Source: Gramella sp. Hel_I_59
GTDB lineage: Bacteria > Bacteroidota > Bacteroidia > Flavobacteriales > Flavobacteriaceae
DNA: 64,000 bases
Reading direction: 5' to 3'
Assembly: GCF_006714895.1 (NCBI RefSeq)
Contig: NZ_VFME01000001.1
Coordinates: 1,426,001 to 1,490,000 of the forward strand
Numbering within the stretch: the first letter of the stretch is position 1; each line of letters opens with the position of its first letter. Under the pieces are notes generated by a model. It saw nothing but the letters and a program-made list of their open reading frames with translations, was not told where the DNA came from and ran no database searches. A program made the position numbers and the translations under genes. Positions 34,417 to 42,540 of the stretch are shown here, piece by piece.

Positions 34417-35112
34417 TTATTGAATTTCCCTTTTTACTAAAACGTAAAAACTATACCATACAATTAAGCTTCCAGCAATTATCTCCCCCGCATCTTCTAC
34501 AATGGTAAGAACACTGCTGCCTGGTACAAATTTAAGTAAGCTATGTAAAATGTCTATACCAACTCCAAAAAATATTAGAATTCCTGTTAAAATGATGTAA
34601 TGTATTGTAACGTTCTGTGATCGTTCATCACCCTTGAATAGATGGTATAATATAGGTAGCGCAAAGAAAAGTCCTAAAAGCGCTGATATGGCCAACTCAC
34701 CGAAATCCTGACCGCGTAAACCAAAGGCATTTCGAACACCAAAAGCTTGAACAAACTGAGCTCCGAAACCTTCATGGAATTGAAAGGCGTCATCTGCGAA
34801 TAAAACTAAATGAAAAAAAGACCATACTAGAAAAATGAACTTATGTTCTTTGAAGAATAAATAGAGCAGTATAATTGCAGCAGTAAGATATTGTAGATAT
34901 TGAAACATCTCGGCATAGCCAAAATCCATATCCAGTCTTAATAGTTTGTCACTACCACTAATTTCAGGTAATGTAAAGGTATATAGGTGAAGACAGATGA
35001 AGAATAGATCTATCAATAGGAGAAAATATAAGAGCCTTTTTAAGTTATTATAAAGAGAATTAATGTTTGTTAATTCCTGATTCTGTCTGATTGACGATAA
35101 TGTTAACTTCAC
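34417..35112 (-). CDS. integral membrane protein of unknown function
   Basis: 231 residues, six or seven hydrophobic segments, the only gene on the minus strand within 537-44900. Charged residues lie in or beside the membrane segments in a repeated style: 'FADDAFQFHEGFG', 'GQDFGELAIS', 'GVGIDILHSLL' and 'VEDAGEIIAGSLIVWY'. Such D/E/H clusters could bind a metal or proton and suggest a membrane hydrolase or transporter rather than a structural protein, but no family was recognised. It faces the Wzy-like gene convergently and is divergent from the deacetylase-like gene at 35248. Confidence 0.6.
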   Translation of the reverse strand: MKLTLSSIRQNQELTNINSLYNNLKRLLYFLLLIDLFFICLHLYTFTLPEISGSDKLLRLDMDFGYAEMFQYLQYLTAAIILLYLFFKEHKFIFLVWSFFHLVLFADDAFQFHEGFGAQFVQAFGVRNAFGLRGQDFGELAISALLGLFFALPILYHLFKGDERSQNVTIHYIILTGILIFFGVGIDILHSLLKFVPGSSVLTIVEDAGEIIAGSLIVWYSFYVLVKREIQ

Positions 35113-35247
35113 TGAATAAAATTTTAACCGGCAAATTAGTCTTTTTTACATCGCATGCTTGTTAAGTATATTAAAAATGATTTAAAAATCTTTTTGCGAA
35201 ATTGCGGGAATAAATCGAAATATCTATTTCGTAAATCAATAGTTATA

Positions 35248-36213
35248 ATGAAGAATAATGGACAGTTAGTCATTTCCCTGGATTTTGAACTCATCTGGGG
35301 TGTTTTCGATAAAGTTGAACATCATGAAAAATTAGAATATTTTGAAAATACTCGAAAACTCATTCCTGAACTTTTAAAGCTATTTAATTACCATGAAATT
35401 CATAGTACATGGGCGACAGTAGGTATGCTCTTCAACGAAAGCTGGGAGGAATGGATGGAAAACTTACCCCAACATTTTCCTAAGTACACGAATCAGAAAT
35501 TATCAGCTTACAATTACGGGAATGAACATAGGTCTAGTATAAATGAAAAGCTATGTTGGGCTAGCGAATTAATTGACCTAATCGCAAAGTCAGATAATCA
35601 GGAAATGGCTACACATACATATTCCCATTATTATTGCCTTGAAGATGGCCAGAATAGGGATAGTTTTGCATCAGATCTGCAGTTGGTTAAGAAACTTGCC
35701 TCTAAAAAAGGTTTGGGATTAAAAAGTCTTGTTTTTCCAAGAAACCAATTCAATGAATCCTATAAGGATATTTGTGCCAACCACGGAATTAAGACCATTA
35801 GGATCAACCCTGAGAACTGGTATTGGAAAAATACGCAAAGAGACACATTAGCCGACAAAATTTTCCGAACTGGTGATGCATATATTGGACTAAATGATAA
35901 ATCTTACAATCTCGGCAGTATAAAGGTTAATCAGATTGTTCAGCAAAAAGCATCCAGATTATTAAGACCTCATGAAAACAATTTTAAGGATTCATTGAGG
36001 ATTAACAGAATCAAAAATGAAATGGAGTTTGCAGCTAAAAATAATAAAGTTTATCATTTATGGTGGCACCCCCATAATTTTGGTGCTGATCCGGAATCTA
36101 ATTTGAAAGACCTCAATACAATTCTAGAACATTTTGCCAAATGTCAAGATAAATACGGAATGCAATCATTTACGATGGATGAGCTGACTGATTTAAGATT
36201 AAATTTGCAATAG
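35248..36213 (+). CDS. polysaccharide deacetylase-like protein (NodB fold)
   Basis: 321 residues from ATG 35248; the frame stays open upstream to an ATG at 35155, which would add a basic 31-residue extension. The catalytic blocks start soon after the downstream ATG: 'VISLDFELIWGVFD' (D-F-E in place of D-D), 'HSTWATVGMLF', the zinc-ligand pair in 'ATHTYSHYYC' (H-x-x-x-H) and 'LVFPRNQFNE', then 'YHLWWHPHNFG'. This variant of CE4 is common in Bacteroidota polysaccharide loci; the D-F-E replacement means the reaction may not be classical deacetylation. Confidence 0.68.
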   Translation: MKNNGQLVISLDFELIWGVFDKVEHHEKLEYFENTRKLIPELLKLFNYHEIHSTWATVGMLFNESWEEWMENLPQHFPKYTNQKLSAYNYGNEHRSSINEKLCWASELIDLIAKSDNQEMATHTYSHYYCLEDGQNRDSFASDLQLVKKLASKKGLGLKSLVFPRNQFNESYKDICANHGIKTIRINPENWYWKNTQRDTLADKIFRTGDAYIGLNDKSYNLGSIKVNQIVQQKASRLLRPHENNFKDSLRINRIKNEMEFAAKNNKVYHLWWHPHNFGADPESNLKDLNTILEHFAKCQDKYGMQSFTMDELTDLRLNLQ

Positions 36214-36219
36214 ATTAGT

Positions 36220-37398
36220 TTGAAAAATATTAATTTGAGTAAACTTGTTCGTGTTACCACTATACCCTTATCTCTGGAAAAGCTTCTGGAAGGACAGCTT
36301 ACTTTTATGAGTCAGCATTACCAGGTGATTGCAATTGCTGCAGAGGAAAAGAGACTCGAGAAATATGGAGTCGATAATAATGTAGAAACCTATACTGTAG
36401 AATTAACTAGAGCTATAACTCCCATTGCTGACCTTAAAGCTGTATTTAAACTCACCAGTTTTTTACTCAAAGAAAAACCTCTAATTATTCATAGTCATAC
36501 TCCCAAAGCGGGAATCATTAGTATGCTAGCTGGTTTGCTCGCAGGTGTTCCAATCAGGTTACATACTGTGGCAGGTTTGCCATTATTAGAGGTTAGTGGA
36601 ACTAAGAGAAGAATTTTAGATTCAGTAGAAAAGCTTACTTATAAACTAGCTCATAAGGTATTTCCTAACTCATTTGAATTAAAGAATATTATTCTAGATT
36701 TAGAATATGCAAATGAATCTAAGTTGAAGGTTTTGGGAAATGGTAGCTCAAACGGGATTGATACGACTTACTTTGATCCTCAACGATTTACAGAAGACTT
36801 TAAATCAGATTTAAGGGCAGCCTTGAGTATTCCCCAGGAAGATATCGTTTTTGTTTTTGTAGGGAGATTGGTAAAGGAGAAAGGCATCGAGGAACTTGTG
36901 CGTGCTTTTAATGGACTTAGATTTAGTACACCGAAATGTAGCTTGTTATTAATTGGTCCATTTGAACAAGATCTGGACCCAATTTCAGATGAAATTATTC
37001 AGGAGATTGAAAACAATCCTAAAATTGTAACTACCGGTTATGAACTTGATGTTCGACCATATTTTGCAATTGCTGATATTCTAACCTTTCCATCGTACCG
37101 AGAGGGCTTCCCTAATGTAGTTTTACAAGCGGGAGCCATGTCATTACCAGCAATCGTCTCTGATATAAATGGTTGTAATGAAATCATTCAGGATGGTGAG
37201 AACGGTATTATCATTCCTGTAAAGTCTGAGGAAGCGCTGAAGGTTGTTATGAAAAAATTAGTCGATGATGTAGAATTGAGAAGTCGACTTACCTTAAATG
37301 CTCGTCATGTAATTCAAGAAAAATATGAAAGAGAGGACTTTTGGCAAATTCTGTTAAAAGAATACAAAGAGTTAGAAAGCTCTCTCAAACATGATTAA
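36220..37398 (+). CDS. family 4 glycosyltransferase, PglA-like
   Basis: 392-residue GT4 enzyme, TTG start. 'IIHSHTPKAGIISMLAGLLAGVPIRLHTVAGLP' is typical of transferases that act directly after the priming step (PglA/CapM group), and 'FVFVGRLVKEKGIEELVRAF' opens the donor domain. In the E-x7-E motif the second Glu reads Gln ('SYREGFPNVVLQAGAMS'). Its location just before pglC suggests that it adds the second sugar to undecaprenyl-linked bacillosamine (inference). Confidence 0.85.
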   Translation: MKNINLSKLVRVTTIPLSLEKLLEGQLTFMSQHYQVIAIAAEEKRLEKYGVDNNVETYTVELTRAITPIADLKAVFKLTSFLLKEKPLIIHSHTPKAGIISMLAGLLAGVPIRLHTVAGLPLLEVSGTKRRILDSVEKLTYKLAHKVFPNSFELKNIILDLEYANESKLKVLGNGSSNGIDTTYFDPQRFTEDFKSDLRAALSIPQEDIVFVFVGRLVKEKGIEELVRAFNGLRFSTPKCSLLLIGPFEQDLDPISDEIIQEIENNPKIVTTGYELDVRPYFAIADILTFPSYREGFPNVVLQAGAMSLPAIVSDINGCNEIIQDGENGIIIPVKSEEALKVVMKKLVDDVELRSRLTLNARHVIQEKYEREDFWQILLKEYKELESSLKHD

Positions 37399-37435
37399 AT
37401 TCGCGCCCCGGTTGAAGTAATTCATTATTAACTGA

Positions 37436-38041
37436 ATGTATAGAAATTTAATTAAACCAATCTTTGATTTTCTTGCTGCTGTAGCAGCGCTGGTGATTCT
37501 GAGTCCGGTTTTAATTGTAGTCACTATATTATTATATCGAGCAAACAATGGCAAGCCATTTTTTTATCAGGCCAGACCTGGTAAAAATGGGGATATTTTC
37601 AGAATAGTGAAGTATAAAACCATGACTGATGAAAAGGATCCATTGGGCAATCTGTTGCCGGATTCTGAACGATTAACGAAAATTGGTAGCTTTGTTCGAA
37701 AGACTTCAATTGATGAAATACCACAATTGTTCAATGTTCTGAAAAGTGACATGAGTATTGTTGGTCCAAGACCATTACTTCCTCAGTATCTAGAGCTATA
37801 TAATGCGGAACAACTAAAGCGGCATGAGGTGAAACCAGGTATTACTGGCTGGGCGCAAGTAAATGGTAGGAATGCAATAAGCTGGCTTAAAAAATTTGAA
37901 TATGACGTGTGGTACGTAGAGAAGCAGTCATTTGTTTTAGATCTTCAGATATTATTTAAAACTATTAAAAAAGTTGTTATTTCTGAAGGCATAAATGCAG
38001 ATAACATGGCTACCACAGAACCTTTTAACGGTAATAATTAA
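37436..38041 (+). CDS. pglC: undecaprenyl phosphate sugar-1-phosphate transferase (PglC-like)
   Basis: Monotopic phosphoglycosyl transferase of 201 residues: a reentrant membrane helix at residues 8-32 ('[20 protein letters not shown]'), 'FRIVKYKTM', the catalytic D-E pair in '[26 protein letters not shown]', and '[14 protein letters not shown]'. At this size it is the minimal PglC type rather than the long WcaJ/WbaP type. With pglD, pglE and pglF directly downstream, the likely donor is UDP-di-N-acetylbacillosamine. Its last base is the first of the pglD start (TAATG). Confidence 0.9.
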   Translation: MYRNLIKPIFDFLAAVAALVILSPVLIVVTILLYRANNGKPFFYQARPGKNGDIFRIVKYKTMTDEKDPLGNLLPDSERLTKIGSFVRKTSIDEIPQLFNVLKSDMSIVGPRPLLPQYLELYNAEQLKRHEVKPGITGWAQVNGRNAISWLKKFEYDVWYVEKQSFVLDLQILFKTIKKVVISEGINADNMATTEPFNGNN

Positions 38042-38649
38042 TGATTCTATTTGGTGCAAGCGGACATGCAAAAGTCATTCTGGATATTATAAATTCAGGA
38101 ACTGGTGATATCGTGGACTTTATATTAGATGATAATTCTGAAATATTCGACTTAGCTGGTTTTGAAATTGATCATATAGTTGATAGAAGCATCCTTCAGA
38201 AGAACAATACGATTATTGCTATTGGAGATAACAAGATCCGTAAATATATATGTTTAAAATATAATATAATGTTGCATCAAGCATTGATTCACAAAACTGC
38301 CATTGTTTCAAAATCTGCAACTGTGTCAAATGGGTCTGTTGTTATGGCTGGAGCCGTAATAAATCACTCAGCGAACATAGGGGAAAACAGCATTATTAAT
38401 TCGAATGCTATCATTGAACATGATGTTAGCATCGCTAAATTTGCACATATATCTCCAGGTGCAATTGTGACTGGGGCTGTGAGTATTGGAGAAGGTTCCC
38501 ACATTGGAGCTGGAGCTTCAATTATCCCAGGAATAAGTATTGGCGAATGGGTTACAATTGGTGCTGGCGCCGTCGTATTGAAAGACGTTCCAGATTACGC
38601 TGTGGTGGTTGGGAATCCAGGCCGAATAATTAAATACAATAAGAATTAA
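38041..38649 (+). CDS. pglD: UDP-4-amino-sugar N-acetyltransferase (PglD-like)
   Basis: 202-residue left-handed beta-helix acetyltransferase. The N-terminal '[15 protein letters not shown]' is the UDP-sugar-binding Rossmann-like part typical of PglD/NeuD/PerB; hexapeptide repeats run from about residue 88 ('[27 protein letters not shown]') to '[10 protein letters not shown]'. The catalytic-type His is in 'IIEHDVSI'. It acetylates the amine introduced by the PglE-like aminotransferase. Overlaps pglC by one base. Confidence 0.87.
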   Translation: MILFGASGHAKVILDIINSGTGDIVDFILDDNSEIFDLAGFEIDHIVDRSILQKNNTIIAIGDNKIRKYICLKYNIMLHQALIHKTAIVSKSATVSNGSVVMAGAVINHSANIGENSIINSNAIIEHDVSIAKFAHISPGAIVTGAVSIGEGSHIGAGASIIPGISIGEWVTIGAGAVVLKDVPDYAVVVGNPGRIIKYNKN

Positions 38650-38650
38650 T

Positions 38651-39796
38651 ATGTCAAACGATAAGATCTGGCTTTCCTCCCCGCATATGGGTGGTAATGA
38701 GTTAAAATATATTCATGATGCATTCGATGAGAATTGGATAGCACCTTTGGGTCCTAATGTTAGTGGATTTGAAAGTGATATTAAAAAATATCTTGGTGGA
38801 AATGTTGAAGTTGCAGCATTAAGTTCTGGAACGGCTGCATTGCACCTGGCTTTAATTATGCTTGGAGTTTCGAATGGAGATGAAGTTATATGTCAAAGCA
38901 TGACCTTCGCGGCTTCAGCCAACCCAATAAAGTACCTGGGTGCCACTCCAATATTTATTGATAGTGAATCTAAAACTTTGAATATCTGTCCTGACCAGCT
39001 GGAGATTGCTATAGAAGATAGAATAAAAAAAGGCAAAAAACCGAAAGCTATTATTGCTGTTCACTTATACGGTATGCCATATCAGGTGGATCGAATTAAT
39101 ACTATTGCAGATAAATATAACATTCCAGTTATTGAGGATGCCGCAGAAGCTCTTGGGAGTACATACAAAGGTGCAAATTGTGGCACCTTCGGCGAATTGG
39201 CTATTTTGTCATTTAACGGTAATAAGATCATCACTACCTCTGGTGGTGGTGCCTTGGTTACTAAGACAGATAAAATAAAGCGGAAAGCTGTCTTTCTCGC
39301 TACTCAGGCCAGGGATGATGCTCCACATTACCAGCATAGCGAAATTGGTTATAATTATAGATTGAGTAATATTTCCGCAGGAATTGGTCGTGGACAAATG
39401 GAGGTTTTGGATGAAAGAGTAAGTGCAAGACGTGAAATGTTCGAATTTTATGTAAATTTATTCCGTGGTGTCGAAGGTGTCAGTCTGGCTTCTGAACCAT
39501 CTGCCGACTATTTTAGTAATCATTGGTTAAGTGTATTAACTATTGATAGTGAGGTAACTGGGTTCTCTAGGGAAGACTTGAGAGAATCACTTGGTGCTTT
39601 GAATATTGAATGTCGACCTTTGTGGAAACCTATGCATATGCAGCCTATTTTTTCGGATTGTCCGTTTTACGGCACGGGAGTTGCTGAGACCATGTTCGAC
39701 AATGGACTTTGTTTGCCAAGTGGTAGCAATCTTTCGGATAATGATAGGTCCAGAATCAGTAATGCAATTAAAAGTCATTTGAAAAAAGACCAATAG
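38651..39796 (+). CDS. pglE: UDP-4-keto-6-deoxy-GlcNAc aminotransferase (PglE-like)
   Basis: DegT/DnrJ/EryC1/StrS-family PLP enzyme of 381 residues. 'WLSSPHMGGNELKYIHDAFDENWIAPLGPNV' is the PglE/Per-type start, 'SSGTAALHLAL' the phosphate loop, 'IEDAAEALGS' the pyridine contact and K192 in 'LSFNGNKIITTSGGG' the PLP lysine (SFNGNK is characteristic of this subgroup). One base separates it from pglD, three from pglF, so the bacillosamine genes form one operon. Confidence 0.9.
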   Translation: MSNDKIWLSSPHMGGNELKYIHDAFDENWIAPLGPNVSGFESDIKKYLGGNVEVAALSSGTAALHLALIMLGVSNGDEVICQSMTFAASANPIKYLGATPIFIDSESKTLNICPDQLEIAIEDRIKKGKKPKAIIAVHLYGMPYQVDRINTIADKYNIPVIEDAAEALGSTYKGANCGTFGELAILSFNGNKIITTSGGGALVTKTDKIKRKAVFLATQARDDAPHYQHSEIGYNYRLSNISAGIGRGQMEVLDERVSARREMFEFYVNLFRGVEGVSLASEPSADYFSNHWLSVLTIDSEVTGFSREDLRESLGALNIECRPLWKPMHMQPIFSDCPFYGTGVAETMFDNGLCLPSGSNLSDNDRSRISNAIKSHLKKDQ

Positions 39797-39799
39797 ACT

Positions 39800-41773
39800 A
39801 TGGGGAGCATAAGAAAAGCCCTTTCTAATATACTTACAGGTCCTGATAATTCTCTGGATATTCGAAATCTCAGATATCTTCCTAGATGGGCAATTTTGAT
39901 GATCGATATAGGTCTGGTTACTATCTCAACGATTTTAACCATATTTATCCTTTTAGATCTATCTCCTTTCCAGTATACCTTTTTAAATTATTATGAGAAG
40001 GCACTCTTGGTAATTGCCATGAATGTCGGCTTCTTTTTCGTTTTCAAGACGTATGCCGGTATCATACGATATTCTTCCAATGTCGACGCATTAAAATTAT
40101 TATTATCTACTTGTAGTGCCTTTATTGGTTTAGTAGTAATAAACTATACATCCTATTTCATAATAGGTCAGAAAATATTTTTAATCGGTGGATTACTAAT
40201 TAACCTATGGATATCATTTTCGCTCTTATTTTTATTTAGGCTTAGTGTCAAGCAATTTTACGAATATTTCAAAATTCTTCAGAAAAATGAGTCTCTCATC
40301 AATGCAGTTATTCTAGGGGTTGATGAAAATGCGATCTCTATAGCAGGTGCTCTTGAAATTGAACATCCACGCCGGTTCCGTATTGTGGGATTTCTAACAC
40401 AGGATTCACACAAAAGACTCCGAGTTTTGGACAAGCCAGTTTTAAGGCATACCCAAAAAATTCATGAAGAATTAAAATCCCTTGGAGCCGAGGCGATTAT
40501 TTTTTCTGAACATACTCTCACCTCTGAAGAAAAATTTAAATTGGTAGAGGAGTGTCTGGAACACGATATAGCGATTTATAACGCTCCTTTAGTTTCAACC
40601 TGGGGCGGAGAGCCGATTGCCAATAAGGTTAAAACGTTGCAGATAGAAGATTTGCTTGATAGAGAACCTATTAATCTTGAAACTCAGAATAAAATTGAGC
40701 AATTAACGGATAGGACAATTCTGGTTACAGGTGCAGCAGGTTCTATTGGAAGCGAGATCGTGAGGCAGGTTGCTAAATATCACCCAAAACGTTTAATAAT
40801 ATTAGATCAGGCAGAAACACCTCTTCATAATTTACAGCTAGAAGTGGAATCCAAGTTTCCTGACCTGAACTTTAAGGTGATTGTTTGCGATGTAGGGAAT
40901 CAGAAAAGATTGGAACTTATGTTTCAGAATCAGAACATTGATGTTGTCTATCACGCAGCGGCTTATAAGCATGTTCCGTTGATGGAAAGTAATCCACACG
41001 AAGCGGTTTTTGTTAATATCCATGGGACCAAAAATCTCGCAGATCTTGCAGTGAAATACAATGTTGGACACTTCGTTATGGTTTCAACAGATAAAGCGGT
41101 TAATCCAAGCAATGTTATGGGTGCCTCTAAGAGAGCTGCTGAAATGTACGTTCAATCCTTATTTCATAACCAAATTAAAACTGGTCTAGGATCTACGAAA
41201 TTTATAACCACTCGTTTCGGAAACGTTCTAGGTTCTAATGGTTCGGTAGTACCGCTATTCAAGAAACAAATAGAGAAAGGTGGACCTGTAACTATTACTC
41301 ATCCAGATATCATTAGATATTTTATGACAATCCCGGAAGCTTGTCAGCTTGTACTAGAAGCTGGCGCAATGGGTAAAGGGGGCGAAATATTTGTTTTCGA
41401 TATGGGTGAGCCAGTCAAAATTATGGACTTAGCCATCAAAATGATTAAACTTGCAGGTTACCAACCGAACAAACATATTAAGATTAGAATTACTGGACTT
41501 AGACCAGGTGAAAAATTATACGAAGAGTTACTGAACGATGAATGTAAAACGCTTCCTACACATCATAAAAAGATTATGATAGGTCAGGAGGTGGTAAGGA
41601 ATTACGAAGGAATCAACGAGAATATTCTCAAGATAATAAAATCCGCCACTAAGTTGAAAAATGACAAGGTAGTTGCTAAACTTAAAGAGTTGATACCGGA
41701 ATTTAAGAGTAATAACTCATCTTACGAAAAATTGGACAATTTAAATCAAACCAAAAAATCAGAAACTAATTGA
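39800..41773 (+). CDS. pglF: membrane UDP-GlcNAc 4,6-dehydratase (retaining), PglF/WbpM/CapD family
   Basis: 657 residues: four N-terminal membrane helices (about 30-150), a first Rossmann-like domain ('AVILGVDENAISIAGALE'), then the SDR domain with GAAGSIGSE near residue 310, 'HAAAYKHVPLMESNP', 'STDKAVNPSNVMGASKRAAEM' and 'LRPGEKLYEELL'. It makes UDP-4-keto-6-deoxy-GlcNAc, which PglE and PglD turn into UDP-diNAcBac. In contrast to PseB it retains configuration at C5, so the two dehydratases split UDP-GlcNAc between the two pathways. Confidence 0.92.
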   Translation: MGSIRKALSNILTGPDNSLDIRNLRYLPRWAILMIDIGLVTISTILTIFILLDLSPFQYTFLNYYEKALLVIAMNVGFFFVFKTYAGIIRYSSNVDALKLLLSTCSAFIGLVVINYTSYFIIGQKIFLIGGLLINLWISFSLLFLFRLSVKQFYEYFKILQKNESLINAVILGVDENAISIAGALEIEHPRRFRIVGFLTQDSHKRLRVLDKPVLRHTQKIHEELKSLGAEAIIFSEHTLTSEEKFKLVEECLEHDIAIYNAPLVSTWGGEPIANKVKTLQIEDLLDREPINLETQNKIEQLTDRTILVTGAAGSIGSEIVRQVAKYHPKRLIILDQAETPLHNLQLEVESKFPDLNFKVIVCDVGNQKRLELMFQNQNIDVVYHAAAYKHVPLMESNPHEAVFVNIHGTKNLADLAVKYNVGHFVMVSTDKAVNPSNVMGASKRAAEMYVQSLFHNQIKTGLGSTKFITTRFGNVLGSNGSVVPLFKKQIEKGGPVTITHPDIIRYFMTIPEACQLVLEAGAMGKGGEIFVFDMGEPVKIMDLAIKMIKLAGYQPNKHIKIRITGLRPGEKLYEELLNDECKTLPTHHKKIMIGQEVVRNYEGINENILKIIKSATKLKNDKVVAKLKELIPEFKSNNSSYEKLDNLNQTKKSETN

Positions 41774-42540
41774 TGAAGAAATTTTTAATTATAGTACTTA
41801 TTTCTAGTTGTCTTTTCAGCTGTGCTACCAAAGATCAGGTAGTTTATTTCAACGATGTTCAGGAATTGGAGGGTCGGGAAAACCTATTGGATTACGAACC
41901 GCAAATCGAAAAAAATGATGTTCTAAGAATTAATGTTTCTTCATCTTCAGTAAATCCCGAAATTGTAGCTCCCTTTCAGATGAATCAACAGGGAGGACAG
42001 TCTGGCGGCGGAGGAGGGCAGAATTTATCACTTACTGGTTATTTAGTGAGCCCCGATGGAACTATTAATTTTCCTGTTTTGGGAACTATTGCGGTGAAGG
42101 GATTAACGAGGACTGAAATACAAGAGAAACTTGAAGAGGAAATTTTGGATTATGTTAGAGACCCTGTTGTAGATGTTAGAATAGTTAATTTCAGTGTAAC
42201 AGTTCTTGGAGAAGTGGGGTCGCCAGGTCGGGTTCAAATTAGTGATGGGAGAGTAACTATGCCTGAACTGCTCGCAATGAGTGGGGACATTAGTTATACA
42301 GGGAAACGACAAAATATCAGAGTTATAAGAGAAAGCAATGGAGTCAAATCTGTAGGATTTATCGACATGACTGAGACAGATTTATTTAATAGTCCGTTCT
42401 TTTACCTCAAGCAGAATGATATTGTATATGTAGAGCCTACTTATGCCAGAATGAAATCGGCAGGGTTTTTTGGTAATCCAGGAGCTATAATAGGCCTTAT
42501 AAGTTCAGTTATTGGTTTAGTTTTTATATTCACAAGATAA
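41773..42540 (+). CDS. wza: polysaccharide export outer-membrane lipoprotein (Wza-like)
   Basis: 255 residues from ATG 41773, which overlaps the pglF stop (ATGA); a TTG at 41770 is the longer alternative. Lipobox 'SCLFSC' with Cys17. 'YEPQIEKNDVLRINVSS' and 'YLVSPDGTINFPVLGTIAVKGLT' belong to the Poly_export domain, followed by a SLBB-type stretch 'VTVLGEVGSPGRVQISDGRVTMPELLAMSGDI'. The C-terminal hydrophobic segment 'GAIIGLISSVIGLVFIFT' is typical of the short Bacteroidota forms and may be the outer-membrane helix. Partner of the Wzc-like kinase that starts next to its stop. Confidence 0.9.
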   Translation: MKKFLIIVLISSCLFSCATKDQVVYFNDVQELEGRENLLDYEPQIEKNDVLRINVSSSSVNPEIVAPFQMNQQGGQSGGGGGQNLSLTGYLVSPDGTINFPVLGTIAVKGLTRTEIQEKLEEEILDYVRDPVVDVRIVNFSVTVLGEVGSPGRVQISDGRVTMPELLAMSGDISYTGKRQNIRVIRESNGVKSVGFIDMTETDLFNSPFFYLKQNDIVYVEPTYARMKSAGFFGNPGAIIGLISSVIGLVFIFTR

